A stretch of DNA of 53,356 nt from an uncultured Paracoccaceae bacterium (GCA_945952025.1 CAMFGW010000021.1:1-53356); one strand, 5' to 3'. Shown: positions 15,794 to 25,806, counted from the first letter of the stretch. Notes: generated from the letters alone by a model not told the origin. Made by a program: numbers and translations.

Positions 15794-17815
15794 TCAGCCG
15801 CCCGCCGTCGGGCCGATCACGGTGCAGTCGCTGCCGCGCGCCTTGAGACGGCGGCAGGCCTGTTCGGCGCTGGCCTGCGTCATGCCGACGAAATCGGCGC
15901 CATAGCCGCCCTTGCGTGGGTTAACCTTCCTGAGCGCGTCGCCGAGCGATTCCATCTCGATCAGCGCAGTCTGCAGCAGCTTCTTCTCGGCACTCGCCCG
16001 GCCCGCATACTGGCCAACCGTGATGCCCCATTCCCGCCCGCCAGAGGTCGAGACGCGCGTCACCACCTCCAAGGGCGCGGGCGCGGCCGTGGTCGTCTCG
16101 GCCGAGGCGAGCATGATCGTCGGCTTCGGCGGCGCGAGGGGGGCGGCGTCGGGGTTCGAGGCGGCTTCCGGCAGTGCCAGATCGCTCGTCATCGTGCCCG
16201 GCGGCACGTCGGTCATCGCGGCGGGGCGCGGGGCGGCCATGGGCGCCTGTTCGTCGATCCCGGCGGGCGCAAGGCCGCCCGAAAGCGTCGTGACCGAGGA
16301 GATGTCGGCGAAGGCGACCTGTGCGCCGGCGGGCGGCGCGGCGTCGGGGGCGGGCAATACATCGGCCGACGCGAGCTCGGTCGCGTCGCCCGGCTTCGGC
16401 AGGGGCATGATCTCGGGCGCGACGGCGTCGGCCTGTTGCGCAGGCTCGGCACCTGGTGCTGCGGCGATATGGGTCTGCGCCGACGACACGGCGGCGGCGA
16501 TCTGGTCGCTCATGCTGGCCAGGGGGTCATCGGCGGGCGCGGCGTCGGCCAGCTGGGTGTCGGCTTCGGGGTCGGCTGCCTGATCGAGAGGCTGATCCGG
16601 GGCCACATCGCTGGCGGCCGTCTGCACATCGGCCTTCAGCTTCGGCACCACGCTCGAGGCCACAGCGGTATCAAGGCGGATGGTCTTGGCCGCCGGCGGG
16701 GCCTGGGTCTGGACGCTGCTCGCGACGGCATGGGCGGTGCCGTCCTCCATCATGCTTTCGTCGGTCAGGGGCTGGCTCAGGTCGATGGTCGCGGCCAGCT
16801 GGGCAGCCACGTCGTCGCCGGTGTCTGCGACCAGATCGCCCGCACCCGACGTATCCGCCTTGGCCAGCAGCACCTTGCTGCCCCGGCCGCCCGCGGTCGC
16901 CTGATAGGAAATCGGCGGCGGCAACTGGACGGCGACACGGGCCGGCGCCTTCTGGAACCCCAGGTCCAGAAGCTGGGCCATGCGCTGGTTGCGCCAGGTG
17001 GGCGAGGTGCCGCCGAAGATCGAGCCGATGATGCGCACGTCGCCATGCTGGGCCGAGGCGACGAGGTTGAAGCCTGCGGGCGCGGTGTAGCCGGTCTTGA
17101 TCCCGTCCGCGCCTTCGTAGCTGTCAAGGAAACGGCGGTTGGTCGAGGCGACCTGCGCCATGCCCGCATCCGCCGAGCGGCGCGAGAAGAGCGAGTAATA
17201 TTGCGGAAAATCGTAGAAGAGCCTGCGGCCGAGCGTCGCCATGTCACGCGCCGTCGACAGATGGCCCTCTGCGGTCAGGCCGTTGGCGTTGCGGAAGGTG
17301 GTGCGGCTCATGCCCAGCGCCTTGGCGGTGCGGTTCATGCGGGCGGCGAAGTTCGTCATGTTGCCTTCGATGCCCTCGCCGATCGCGGCGGCGGCGTCGT
17401 TCGCCGATTTGATCGCCGCGGCGCGAATCAGGTAGCGGAGCGCGATCTGCTGGCCCGGCCGCAGCCCCAGCCGCGAGGGCGGCTGGTTGGCCGCGTATTT
17501 CGACACGGTGACCAGCGAATCGAGCGAGATTTCGCCATGCTCGACCGCCTGGAAGGCGATGTAGAGCGTCATCATCTTGGTGAGGGAGGCAGGATGGAGC
17601 CGCGCGTCGGCGTTCTGTTCGTAAAGCACCTCGCCCGTCCGCGCGTCCAGCACGCAAGCGGCATAGGGGGCGGCCCAGACGCCGGCCGGCATCAGGACCA
17701 GCATCAGCGCGAGGGTCAAGGCGGCCATTCCAAAGTGGAACCACCGCCGGAAAAGGGCGATTGTCTCGATCACTTGCCTACTGCCTCTGTCCGGTCTTGT
17801 GCCGGTCCGGTCCAT
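15794..17815 (-). CDS. D-alanyl-D-alanine carboxypeptidase with C-terminal SPOR domain
   Basis: A 673-aa penicillin-binding protein that trims peptidoglycan stem peptides. An N-terminal signal sequence (about 25-48) precedes the peptidase S11 domain: SxxK is S77-L-T-K80, the second motif is SAN within IKSANDAAAA, and the third is KTG within GIKTGY. A long Ala/Pro-rich low-complexity linker (about 330-580) leads to a SPOR-like peptidoglycan-binding domain (about 590-673). The ATG at 17815 lacks a clear ribosome site. A GTG at 17768-17770 (codon 16), with GAGG about 10 nt upstream, would give a more usual signal peptide and may be the true start. Confidence 0.9.
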   Translation of the reverse strand: MDRTGTRPDRGSRQVIETIALFRRWFHFGMAALTLALMLVLMPAGVWAAPYAACVLDARTGEVLYEQNADARLHPASLTKMMTLYIAFQAVEHGEISLDSLVTVSKYAANQPPSRLGLRPGQQIALRYLIRAAAIKSANDAAAAIGEGIEGNMTNFAARMNRTAKALGMSRTTFRNANGLTAEGHLSTARDMATLGRRLFYDFPQYYSLFSRRSADAGMAQVASTNRRFLDSYEGADGIKTGYTAPAGFNLVASAQHGDVRIIGSIFGGTSPTWRNQRMAQLLDLGFQKAPARVAVQLPPPISYQATAGGRGSKVLLAKADTSGAGDLVADTGDDVAAQLAATIDLSQPLTDESMMEDGTAHAVASSVQTQAPPAAKTIRLDTAVASSVVPKLKADVQTAASDVAPDQPLDQAADPEADTQLADAAPADDPLASMSDQIAAAVSSAQTHIAAAPGAEPAQQADAVAPEIMPLPKPGDATELASADVLPAPDAAPPAGAQVAFADISSVTTLSGGLAPAGIDEQAPMAAPRPAAMTDVPPGTMTSDLALPEAASNPDAAPLAPPKPTIMLASAETTTAAPAPLEVVTRVSTSGGREWGITVGQYAGRASAEKKLLQTALIEMESLGDALRKVNPRKGGYGADFVGMTQASAEQACRRLKARGSDCTVIGPTAGG

Positions 17816-17930
17816 GCGCCGGTTTGTCTTCGTTCGACCAGCCTAGCACAGGCGCTTCGAGGGCGAAAAGAGCTTTTGCATCAATAGCTTTCGTTTCACG
17901 GCTGATGTTGCCCTGCAACAAGGTGGGGCG

Positions 17931-17957
17931 CCGCCACCCATATCTTGTGGGCGGCGG
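17931..17957 (-). terminator. GC hairpin downstream of the HAD gene
   Basis: CCGCCACCCA (17931-17940) and TGGGCGGCGG (17948-17957) pair with one mismatch. The hairpin lies 21 nt after the stop of the minus-strand HAD gene, without a clear T-tract, so it is a weak terminator candidate. Confidence 0.4.
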
Positions 17958-17978
17958 ACCAGGCGGCACTATATAGGC

Positions 17979-18674
17979 CTAGTCGCCGTCGATCCGGTCG
18001 AGGAGCGGCGGCAGGTCGGACAGCGTGGCGATGGAACGGAAACGATCGGGCCCCGGTGGTTCGTCCGGCTCGGGCGTCATCGGATGGGGGATATGGACGC
18101 CCCAGCCGCCCGCAGCGATCATCGGCAGGACGTCGGACCCGAGCGAGTTCCCGGCCATCAGCCCGCGCCCTGCCCCGTCACCCTGCCGGGCAAAGACCGC
18201 GCGATAGGTGGGCACGTCCTTCATCGACACGACCTCGACCCCATGAAAAAGCTCGCCCAGGCCCGACTGGGCAAGCTTGCGTTCCTGATCCAGCAGGTCG
18301 CCCTTCGTCACCAAGACCAGCCGCCGCCGGTCGCGGACCGCCTGAAGCGCATCGCCGACGCCGGGCAGAAGCTCGACCGGGTGCGACAGCATCTCATGCC
18401 CCGCCGCGATCAGCCGCGCGATGGCCGGGCCCGGCACGCGGTCCCCGGTCACCTCGAGCGCGGTTTCGATCATCGACAGGACAAACCCCTTCACCCCGAA
18501 GCCGTAGCGGCCCAGATTGCGGCGCTCGGCCGCGACCAGCCGCTCCATCAGCCGGTCCTCGTCGGTGTAATCGGCCAGAAGCCGGGCGAATTCGCCCTGC
18601 GTCAGGCGAAAGAAGCGCTCGTTGTGCCAGAGCGTGTCGTCCGCATCGACGCCAATTACCGTCAAACGCCCCAT
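17979..18674 (-). CDS. HAD-family hydrolase
   Basis: A 231-aa haloacid dehalogenase-like phosphatase. Motif I is DADDTLWHN (nucleophile Asp9 and general acid Asp11), motif II lies in LVLVTKGD, and motif III/IV in GNSLGSDVLPMIAAGGWGVHIP. The DxDDT form occurs in the YjjG-like/FMN hydrolase group. The substrate cannot be assigned. It is divergent from clpS, with 67 nt between the two starts. Confidence 0.85.
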   Translation of the reverse strand: MGRLTVIGVDADDTLWHNERFFRLTQGEFARLLADYTDEDRLMERLVAAERRNLGRYGFGVKGFVLSMIETALEVTGDRVPGPAIARLIAAGHEMLSHPVELLPGVGDALQAVRDRRRLVLVTKGDLLDQERKLAQSGLGELFHGVEVVSMKDVPTYRAVFARQGDGAGRGLMAGNSLGSDVLPMIAAGGWGVHIPHPMTPEPDEPPGPDRFRSIATLSDLPPLLDRIDGD

Positions 18675-18741
18675 ATTTGCCCCTTCGCAACACTTTGATC
18701 CCGGCCGAAGGGTTGGCTAGTATGGCCCAAACCCCCGACTC

Positions 18742-19098
18742 ATGCGGAGCCTGCCCTTGTCCTACGCCCCCCCCCGCCTTTCGGACCGCCGGGAAGGAAG
18801 CGATGGGGAAACGTCCGTCGTCACCAAGGTGCGCCCGCAGACCAAGCGGCCGCCCCTCTACAAGGTCATGCTTCTGAACGACGATTACACGCCGATGGAA
18901 TTTGTCGTCCATATCCTCGAGCGGTTCTTCGGGCTGAACCATGCGGCGGCGTTCGAGATCATGCTGACGGTGCACAAGAAGGGGCTGGCGGTGGTCGGCG
19001 TCTTCTCGTTCGAACTGGCCGAGACGAAGGTGGCGCAGGTGATGGATTTCGCCCGCCGCCACCAGCACCCGCTGCAATGCACGATGGAAAAGGAATAG
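18742..19098 (+). CDS. clpS: ATP-dependent Clp protease adaptor ClpS
   Basis: A 118-aa adaptor that hands N-degron substrates to ClpAP. The core (about 38-115) has the family signatures [40 protein letters not shown] and [10 protein letters not shown]. The first 35 residues are a variable extension. clpA is not next to it; an rsmC-like gene follows after 4 nt. Confidence 0.95.
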   Translation: MRSLPLSYAPPRLSDRREGSDGETSVVTKVRPQTKRPPLYKVMLLNDDYTPMEFVVHILERFFGLNHAAAFEIMLTVHKKGLAVVGVFSFELAETKVAQVMDFARRHQHPLQCTMEKE

Positions 19099-19102
19099 GC
19101 CC

Positions 19103-20119
19103 TTGTCCCTGTCGCGGCTTGGGGCGGCGCTTGACGCGCTGGGCGGCCTGACGGCGCCGGTTCTGGCCGTGCGCCCCGAAGAGGCGACGGACCTGGGCGC
19201 CCTGCCCCGGGACGGGACCCGGGTGGTGACGGGATTTGCGCCTTTGGCCGACGCGCTGAGGCAGGGCGGCTGGCAGGTGGCGCCGAATGTCACCGGTCCG
19301 GCGGGGGCGGCGGTCCTCTGGTGGCCACGCGCGCGGGCCTTCGGGCGGGCGCTCGTCGCAGAGCTGGCGGCGGTGGTGCCCGAAGGCGCGCCCCTGGTCA
19401 TCGACGGACAGAAGCTGCAAGGGATCGACCCGGCCTGGCGCGACCTGCGCGCACGTGGCGAGGTGCTGGCCGAGGTGACGAAGGGCCATGGCCGGACCTT
19501 CGCGATTGCCAATCCGGGACCTGCGGCCTTCGCCGACTGGCGCGGGACGGAAACCGAGGTCGCGCCGGGCTTCGTCACGCGGCCGGGCGTCTTTTCGGCG
19601 GACGGGGTCGATGCAGGGTCCGCACTTCTGGCGCGGCACCTGCCCGCCGATCTGGCGGGTGCGGGCGCCGATCTGGGCGCGGGATGGGGCTGGCTCGCGG
19701 CCGGGGTCCTGAGGTCGCCGCGCGTCACCACCCTTGATCTGGTGGAGGCCGAGGCCGAAGCGCTGGCCTGCGCGCGCCGGAACGCCCCCGACCCGCGCGC
19801 GCGCTTTCACTGGGCCGACGCGACGCGCTGGCGGCCCGAGCGGCTTCTGGATTTCGTGGTCACCAATCCGCCCTTCCATACCGGGCGCGCGGCCGACCCC
19901 GCGCTTGGCGCGGCCTTCATCGCGGCGGCCGCGCGGATGCTGGCGCCGTCGGGCCGGCTCTGGCTCGTCGCGAACCGCGCGCTGCCCTACGAGGCGCCCC
20001 TTGCCGCCGCCTTCGCCCATGTCGAGCGCATCGCCGACGAAGGCGGCTTCAAGGTCTTTGCCGCCGCGCGGCCCCGTCAACGCGGGGTCGCGCGGGCGCC
20101 CGCTATTCGGGATAGGTAA
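19103..20119 (+). CDS. rsmC: 16S rRNA (guanine-N2) methyltransferase, RsmC-like
   Basis: A 338-aa class I SAM-dependent methyltransferase. The C-terminal half has the glycine-rich motif DLGAGWGWLAAGVL, an acidic ribose-binding stretch TLDLVEAEAEAL, and the catalytic NPPFH motif of N2-guanine methyltransferases. The N-terminal half is the degenerate duplicated domain usual in RsmC. The start is TTG at 19103, with AAGGAATAGG upstream, 4 nt after clpS. Its 3' end overlaps the convergent lipoprotein gene by 17 nt. Confidence 0.85.
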   Translation: MSLSRLGAALDALGGLTAPVLAVRPEEATDLGALPRDGTRVVTGFAPLADALRQGGWQVAPNVTGPAGAAVLWWPRARAFGRALVAELAAVVPEGAPLVIDGQKLQGIDPAWRDLRARGEVLAEVTKGHGRTFAIANPGPAAFADWRGTETEVAPGFVTRPGVFSADGVDAGSALLARHLPADLAGAGADLGAGWGWLAAGVLRSPRVTTLDLVEAEAEALACARRNAPDPRARFHWADATRWRPERLLDFVVTNPPFHTGRAADPALGAAFIAAAARMLAPSGRLWLVANRALPYEAPLAAAFAHVERIADEGGFKVFAAARPRQRGVARAPAIRDR

Positions 20120-20534
20120 CCCGGCACTGGTTGATCGCCGCATCGACCGGCCTGACCAGCGCCGCGCGCCGGGCCTGAAGGTTCTGCAGCATGCGGGACT
20201 GCACCGCCGGGTCGATCGGGACGTTGCGGCGGATGACCTCCTGGTCGGGTTCAAGGCACATGTCCATATCGGGCGGTGCCCCCCGCCACCCCGGACCGCG
20301 CATGCCGCGATAGCCGCCGAAGCCGCCGAAGCCGCAGGGCGCCCAGTCGTGGGTGACGATGGTCTGCTCCTCGATCGCATAGCCGCGCGCGAGGTTGCCG
20401 GAAACTTCTGCGATCATCCGGTCGAGCTTGCGCACCTCTGCCGTCGCGTTCGCGATGCATTGCTGTTGCGGCGTGCCACAGGCCGTCAGCGCCATGAGCG
20501 CACCCAGCCCCGCCATCCTCTTGATCTTGCGCAT
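20103..20534 (-). CDS. Putative lipoprotein, 143 aa
   Basis: The N-terminal signal MRKIKRMAGLGALMALTAC has a lipobox (L-T-A-C, Cys19). The mature part contains a Gly/Arg/Pro-rich stretch (FGGFGGYRGMRGPGWRG) and six further cysteines, two of them in QQQC and CGFGG contexts. No enzymatic domain is recognised. GGGAGACG precedes the ATG. It overlaps the 3' end of the convergent rsmC-like gene. Confidence 0.8.
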   Translation of the reverse strand: MRKIKRMAGLGALMALTACGTPQQQCIANATAEVRKLDRMIAEVSGNLARGYAIEEQTIVTHDWAPCGFGGFGGYRGMRGPGWRGAPPDMDMCLEPDQEVIRRNVPIDPAVQSRMLQNLQARRAALVRPVDAAINQCRVTYPE

Positions 20535-20671
20535 GATCGTCTCCCTTTCCGCCAGCTTACGCCCGGGCGCCCGGACTGCAAAGGCCCCCGGGGGCCGACC
20601 TGCGACCCTGCGGCACTGGCCCAGGTGCCCTGCCTCTGCTAGCAGGCGCAGAGATCAACCGGGAGGTGGCG

Positions 20672-21562
20672 ATGAGCGAACCGTTCCAGTCCGAAAAGCA
20701 TCAGGCCGCCGCCTGGTTCCGCGCGCTTCGCGACCGGATCGTCGGCGCGTTCGAGGCGGCCGAGGATGGGCACACGTCTGGCCCCGGCGCCGACCTGCCC
20801 CCCGGCCGGTTCGAGGTCAGCGAGACGCGCCGGGCTGGCGAGGCGGGCGAGGATGCGGGCGGCGGGCTGATGAGCGTGATGCGCGGCGGCCGGCTGTTCG
20901 AGAAGGTGGGGGTCAACGTCTCGGCCGTCCACGGTCAATTGAAGCCCCGCGCGCAGGCCGCGATGGCGGCGCGCGGCGTGCCCGGCATCGCCGAGGATCC
21001 GCGCTTCTGGGCGTCCGGCATCAGCCTTGTCGCCCATATGCGCAACCCGCATGTGCCCGCCGTCCACATGAACACGCGCTTTTTCTGGACGCCCGGCGCC
21101 TGGTGGTTCGGCGGCGGATCGGACCTGAACCCCTGCATCGAGTATGAGGCGGATACCGCCGACTTCCATGCCGTCCTGAGGGGCGCCTGCGATGCGCACG
21201 ACCCAGGCCATTACCCCCGCTTCAAGGCCTGGGCGGACGAGTATTTCTTCGTGCCCCACCGCGGCCGGGCACGCGGCGTGGGCGGGATCTTCTACGACGA
21301 CCTGAACTCGGGCGACTGGGCGGCGGATTTCGCCTTCACCCGCGACGTGGGTGCGGCCTTCCTGCCGGCCTTCCTGCCGCTGGTCGAGCGGCGGCGGGGC
21401 ATGGGATGGGGCGAGGCAGAGAAGCACCGGCAGCTTGTGCACCGTGGACTTTATGCCGAATACAACCTCGTCTACGACCGGGGGACCAAGTTCGGGCTGG
21501 AAACCGGCCATGACGCGAACGCGGTCCTGATGAGCTTGCCGCCCCTGGCCAAGTGGGTCTGA
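20672..21562 (+). CDS. hemF: Oxygen-dependent coproporphyrinogen III oxidase
   Basis: A 296-aa enzyme that converts coproporphyrinogen III to protoporphyrinogen IX using O2. Signatures: GVNVSAVHGQL, NPHVPAVHMNTRFF, WFGGGSDLNPC and GGIFYDDLNSGDW. ATG 20672 is preferred over GTG 20666 because GGGAGG (20661-20666) is well placed before the ATG. hemN at 33196 is the anaerobic counterpart. It ends 7 nt from the convergent hemE. Confidence 0.96.
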   Translation: MSEPFQSEKHQAAAWFRALRDRIVGAFEAAEDGHTSGPGADLPPGRFEVSETRRAGEAGEDAGGGLMSVMRGGRLFEKVGVNVSAVHGQLKPRAQAAMAARGVPGIAEDPRFWASGISLVAHMRNPHVPAVHMNTRFFWTPGAWWFGGGSDLNPCIEYEADTADFHAVLRGACDAHDPGHYPRFKAWADEYFFVPHRGRARGVGGIFYDDLNSGDWAADFAFTRDVGAAFLPAFLPLVERRRGMGWGEAEKHRQLVHRGLYAEYNLVYDRGTKFGLETGHDANAVLMSLPPLAKWV

Positions 21563-21569
21563 CCCGTTT

Positions 21570-22595
21570 CTAGCCTCGCACGGCGTCGATCATGCGTTGC
21601 ACATTGTCGGGGTCGGCGTCGGGCGTGATGCCGTGGCCGAGGTTGAAGATATGCGCGCCCTGGCCGAAGGTCCGCACGATGCGGCGGGTTTCGGCGATCA
21701 GGTCCGCGCCGCCCGAGACGAGGTGGCGGGGGTCGAGGTTGCCCTGCACGCAGCCGCCGGTCTGGACATGGGCCGCCGCCCAGCCAGCGTCGACCGACTG
21801 GTCGAGCGCCACGCCGTCCGCGCCGGTCAGGGCGTGGAAGCCCGCGTAGCGGGGGCCCGCCTCGCGCGGGAAGGCGATGATCGGCAGGCCGGGGTGACGG
21901 GCCTTCAGGGCCTTGATGATGCGGGTCGACGGGGCGACGGCGAACTCGTCGAAGTCCGTGCCCTTCAGGCTGCCGGCCCAGCTGTCGAAGATCTTCACCA
22001 CCTCTGCCCCGGCCTCGACCTGGCGCGACAGGTAATGGATCGTGGCTTCGGTCAGCCGGTCGATGAGGGCCGCGAAGGTCGCGCGGTCGGCCGCGATCAG
22101 CGCATGCGCCGGTCCCTGGTCGGGCGTGCCGCGCCCGGCGACCATGTAGGTCGCGACGGTCCAGGGCGCGCCGGCAAAGCCGATCAGGGTCGTCTCGCGC
22201 GGCAGCGCGCCGGCCAGGTTCCTGACCGTCTGATAGACGGGGGCGAGCGTCGCGTCGATCTCGGCCACGGGGCGCAGGCGGGCAAGGTCCGCCGCACCGG
22301 TGATCGTCGAAAGGCGCGGGCCCTCGCCCGGTTCGAACCATAGTTCGGCGCCCAAGGCCTGGGGGACCAGCAGGATGTCGGCGAAAAGGATGGCCGCATC
22401 GAAGCCGTAGCGGCGGATCGGTTGCAGCGTGACCTCGGTCGCGAGGTCGGGCGCATAGCAGAGCGACAGGAAATCCCCGGCCTTGGCGCGCGTCGCGCGG
22501 TATTCGGGCAGGTAGCGGCCGGCCTGGCGCATCATCCAGATCGGCGGCACGGGCTGGCGTTCGCCCTTCAGCGCGCGGAGGATGGTCTTGGTCAT
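21570..22595 (-). CDS. hemE: Uroporphyrinogen decarboxylase
   Basis: A 341-aa enzyme that decarboxylates uroporphyrinogen III to coproporphyrinogen III. The N-terminal signature is [17 protein letters not shown], with conserved [31 protein letters not shown] and [13 protein letters not shown]. The start at 22593-22595 has GAAGGGA upstream. It is divergent from hemC. Confidence 0.97.
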   Translation of the reverse strand: MTKTILRALKGERQPVPPIWMMRQAGRYLPEYRATRAKAGDFLSLCYAPDLATEVTLQPIRRYGFDAAILFADILLVPQALGAELWFEPGEGPRLSTITGAADLARLRPVAEIDATLAPVYQTVRNLAGALPRETTLIGFAGAPWTVATYMVAGRGTPDQGPAHALIAADRATFAALIDRLTEATIHYLSRQVEAGAEVVKIFDSWAGSLKGTDFDEFAVAPSTRIIKALKARHPGLPIIAFPREAGPRYAGFHALTGADGVALDQSVDAGWAAAHVQTGGCVQGNLDPRHLVSGGADLIAETRRIVRTFGQGAHIFNLGHGITPDADPDNVQRMIDAVRG

Positions 22596-22752
22596 GGCGG
22601 GTCCCTTCCTGTCGGCGCCCATCAAGTGCCCCGGGGTCGGGATGTCAAGCCGCCAGCGGGCGGCGCGGCCGTTGGACGCAGTGCCGGGCGGGCGCCGTCC
22701 CAGCTCGGCCGACCCGTTGCGCGTGGCGTGGGCGCGCGCTAGACCCGGGGAT

Positions 22753-23688
22753 ATGCAGATGCCCAACCCCGCCCAACCGCTGAAGATCGGCACCCGAGGC
22801 TCTCCGCTCGCGCTCGCGCAGGCGCATGAGACGCGCGACCGGCTGGCCGCTGCCTTCGGCCTGCCGCCCGAGGCCTTCGCGATCGAGGTCATCAAGACCA
22901 CCGGCGACCGCGTCCTTGACCGGCCGCTGAGCGAGATCGGCGGCAAGGGGCTTTTCACGCGCGAGATCGAAGAGGCGCTGAGCGCGGGTGCGATCGACAT
23001 TGCCGTCCATTCGATGAAGGACATGCCGACGCTGCAGCCTGACGGGCTGGTCATCGACTGCTACCTTCCGCGCGAGGATGTGCGCGACGCCTTCGTGTCC
23101 ATGACCTTCGAAAGCCTTGCCGACCTGCCCCCGGGGGCTGTCGTCGGCTCGTCCTCGCTGCGGCGCCGGGCGCAGCTGGCCTTCCGGCGTCCCGACCTGC
23201 GGCTGGCCGAGTTTCGAGGCAATGTGCAGACGCGGATGAAGAAGCTGGCCGATGGTGTGGCGGACGCGACCTTCCTGGCGATGGCGGGGCTGAACCGGCT
23301 GGGGATGGCGCATGCGGCGCGCTCGGCGCTGTCGGTCGACGAGATGCTGCCCGCGGTCGCGCAGGGTGCCATCGGGGTCGAGCGGCGGGCGGATGATGCG
23401 CGCGCGGCCGCGATGCTGGCCGCGATCCACGACCGGCCGACGGGCGAGCGGCTGGCGGCGGAGCGGGCCTTCCTTCTGACGCTCGACGGCTCGTGCCAGA
23501 CGCCGATTGCCGGGCTTGCGGTCCATGACGGCACGGGCCTGTGGCTTCGGGGCGAGATCCTCAGGCCGGACGGATCGGCGGTCCTGGCCGGCGAGCGGCG
23601 GATGGCGGTCGCGGACGGGGCGGCGGCGGGGGCGGACCTTGCGCGCGCGCTTCTGGCCGAGGCGGGGCCGGGGTTCTTTCGGGATTAG
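22753..23688 (+). CDS. hemC: Hydroxymethylbilane synthase (porphobilinogen deaminase)
   Basis: An approximately 310-aa enzyme that polymerises four porphobilinogen units into hydroxymethylbilane. Signatures: [46 protein letters not shown] and the dipyrromethane-cofactor cysteine in [14 protein letters not shown] 22753 or 22759 is possible; the GGGG at 22747-22750 fits the second better. The 157-nt gap to hemE must hold both promoters. A structured repeat starts 24 nt after the stop. Confidence 0.96.
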   Translation: MQMPNPAQPLKIGTRGSPLALAQAHETRDRLAAAFGLPPEAFAIEVIKTTGDRVLDRPLSEIGGKGLFTREIEEALSAGAIDIAVHSMKDMPTLQPDGLVIDCYLPREDVRDAFVSMTFESLADLPPGAVVGSSSLRRRAQLAFRRPDLRLAEFRGNVQTRMKKLADGVADATFLAMAGLNRLGMAHAARSALSVDEMLPAVAQGAIGVERRADDARAAAMLAAIHDRPTGERLAAERAFLLTLDGSCQTPIAGLAVHDGTGLWLRGEILRPDGSAVLAGERRMAVADGAAAGADLARALLAEAGPGFFRD

Positions 23689-23712
23689 GGTGGATGGGCG
23701 GCTGGCCCCGGG

Positions 23713-23930
23713 TGGCAGGGGCCGTTGACCCTGCCATGCGGTGGCTTGTTCTTTTGTCCCTGCCGATGGCCCCAAGGCCGTCGGCCAGCGCCCGCCCCGC
23801 CGATGGCGGGCGCTTCGCGCCCACCAGGGCAGGCGCTAGCCTTTGTAGTCCTGTGACACCAGTGGTCCAGCGGCACCGTTCCCACGACGGTCGGGGGAAA
23901 CCAATAGGTTTCCTGATCCCGACCGGCCCG
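23713..23930 (+). repeat. Convergent-gene structured repeat, copy 2
   Basis: Same element as copy 1, between hemC (+) and the broken hydroxylase gene (-). Hairpin 2 is GCCGATGGCC (23762-23771) with GGCCGTCGGC (23776-23785), including one T-G wobble. The compound stem combines GGTCGGG/CCCGACC (23889-23895 / 23918-23924) and GGAAACC/GGTTTCC (23896-23902 / 23907-23913), with different bases but preserved pairing relative to copy 1. Confidence 0.85.
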
Positions 23931-23945
23931 GCCGGGCCGCCTGGG

Positions 23946-24514
23946 TCACACCCGAGCCGCGCGCGCGATTTCGTCCGCGGTCAGCCCGTAGCGGCCCGCG
24001 AAGCGCGCCCGTGCGGACAGAAGGCGCGGATCGTCGGGGCGCAGGCCCAGCGTGCGGATGAACTCGATCCGGCTCTGGCTCTTCAGCGCCTCGCGGTCGA
24101 TGGCCGTGCCCATCAGCCGGTCGATGACCTCCCCACCCGCCGTGACGTGGAACCATTTCGAGAAGTCGTGCCGAGCAGGGTCAGGATGCCCCAGACCAGC
24201 GTGAAGTTGATGACAAGGCCCGGAAAGACCACGAAATCGGGGGCGAAGATCAGCTCGCGGTTCGTCGGGAAGTCATGGTGGCCATAGTGCGCGCGGTAAA
24301 GCAGGTCGAAGGCCCATTGGGCGCGCGGCGGCTTCAGGTGGAAGATGTGGCGATGCAGGTTGTATTCGTTCAACATCTGCGCCGGGACACCCAGCAGCAC
24401 CAGCACCCAGAGCCAGGGCTGGCCGGCCCGCGCGACGATGATGCAGCCGACCGTGATGGCGGCGATCATGCCCCAGATGGTGACATGGCGAAGCAGAAGT
24501 CTGAGCCGGTCCAT
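23946..24514 (-). pseudogene. Fatty acid hydroxylase / sterol desaturase family, frameshifted with probable internal deletion
   Basis: The first part (24514 down to about 24170) encodes a membrane hydroxylase with the first histidine clusters HRHIFH and HYGHHDFP, and membrane segments at WGMIAAITVGCIIVA and PGLVINFTLVWGILTLLG. The frame then runs into an early stop at 24113. From about 24170 a different frame continues to a TGA at 23946 and is clearly coding (DFSKWFHVTAGGEVIDRLMG, then a helical tail). The third His cluster expected before that piece is missing. A deletion plus frameshift at about 24168-24172 explains both facts. It is downstream of the MFS gene in the same orientation. Confidence 0.75.
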
Positions 24515-24575
24515 CGGTCCCCCGTTTTGCCGCAGGCCCCCGTTTTCACGCAGGATCGGCGGCGGGGGCGCCCGG

Positions 24576-25805
24576 TCAGGCGTGACGCCGCGTCCCGTCG
24601 CGTCCCCGGTCGATGCGCATCAGCGTCAGGGCGGCAATGACGGCGGTCGCGGCGCAGAGGATGGCCGCAAGACCATAGCCGGCCAGCCGCGTCCCGCTCG
24701 CGAAGGCCACGGCGACCGAAGCGTCGGCCACGATGCGCTGCAGCGCCATGAGCGACGACCCGGCCCCGGCTCGGCCCGCGATCAGGTCCTGCGCATAGGC
24801 GATCGGCAGGGTCAGGATCGCCGCCCCGCCCGTCGCGGCGGGCAGGATCAGCAGCCAGACGAGGGGCGAGCCGGACAGGAACGGCAGAAGCGTCAGGTGC
24901 GCGGCATAGATCACCGCCCCGCCCGCGATCAGCTGGTCGCGCCGGAAATGCGGGTAAAGAAGCGGCAGGGCCAGCATCAGGGGCACCTCGGCCGCCGCGA
25001 CGCCGCCGACGAACCAGGCGACATCGCCGTCGCTGCGGCCCGCCGCGTGGAAAGTCAGGCCGATCAGGACCATATACATGCCGACCAGCGCACCGATCAG
25101 GCCCAGAAGCGCCACACGCGCCAGAAGCGCGCGGTCGGTGAAAGCCCGAAGGCTCGCGCGGAGCGACAGGGGGCTGCGCAGTTCGGACCATTCCGCCTCA
25201 ATCCCCTTCGGCCAGGCCCACAGGACCAGCGCCAGCATCATGAGGGTCAGCACGAACGAGATCGTGTAGATGTGCGTCAGGTCCATCCCCCGCGCCAGCG
25301 CCAGCGACAGAAGCGGCAAGGCCCCCGCGAACGGCAGCGCATAGAGCGCGCGGACGGCCGACATGATGGCCCCGTCGATGGCGGGCCCGTGGCGCGCGGC
25401 CGACAGGCGGGCGAGCGCGAAGGTCTGGGCCCAGATGGTGCCGCCGACGGGATAGGCCAGGACATGGGCAAAGACGAAGGCGGTGGCGTTGGGCCAGATC
25501 GTGACCGCCAGGCCGCCGGTCAGGTAGACCGACAAGCTGAAGATGGCGATCTGGCGCCGTCCGAAGCGGCCGTCCGACAGGATGCCGAGCGTGACCGATG
25601 CGATGACGCTGACCACCGCAGCACCCGCAAGGACGCAGGCATAGGCGAAGGGCGACAGGCCGAAACGCTCGATACCGATGACCGACTGGTAGGGCACGAC
25701 GACGCAGATCGCGATGCCGAACAGGAACAGAAGCCCCGCCGGCAGCCGTAGGCCCGGATCGGTCAGGATCAGCCCAAGGGGGCGCAGGACGGACCGCTGG
25801 CTCAT
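24576..25805 (-). CDS. MFS transporter
   Basis: A 409-aa protein with about 12 predicted membrane segments and the cytoplasmic loop motif GILSDGRFGRRQ between segments 2 and 3, as in the major facilitator superfamily. It resembles sugar-efflux (SetA-like) members. The substrate is unknown. Its start lies 1 nt from the stop of the FAD-linked dehydrogenase gene, so the two are probably co-transcribed; a link between transporter and oxidised hydroxyacid is inferred only from this. Confidence 0.85.
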   Translation of the reverse strand: MSQRSVLRPLGLILTDPGLRLPAGLLFLFGIAICVVVPYQSVIGIERFGLSPFAYACVLAGAAVVSVIASVTLGILSDGRFGRRQIAIFSLSVYLTGGLAVTIWPNATAFVFAHVLAYPVGGTIWAQTFALARLSAARHGPAIDGAIMSAVRALYALPFAGALPLLSLALARGMDLTHIYTISFVLTLMMLALVLWAWPKGIEAEWSELRSPLSLRASLRAFTDRALLARVALLGLIGALVGMYMVLIGLTFHAAGRSDGDVAWFVGGVAAAEVPLMLALPLLYPHFRRDQLIAGGAVIYAAHLTLLPFLSGSPLVWLLILPAATGGAAILTLPIAYAQDLIAGRAGAGSSLMALQRIVADASVAVAFASGTRLAGYGLAAILCAATAVIAALTLMRIDRGRDGTRRHA

Positions 25806-25806
25806 G

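Noticed and set aside
15677-17887. 736-codon plus-strand frame opposite the carboxypeptidase
   Set aside because: The opposite strand has signal peptide, SxxK, SxN, KTG and SPOR features; this frame has none.
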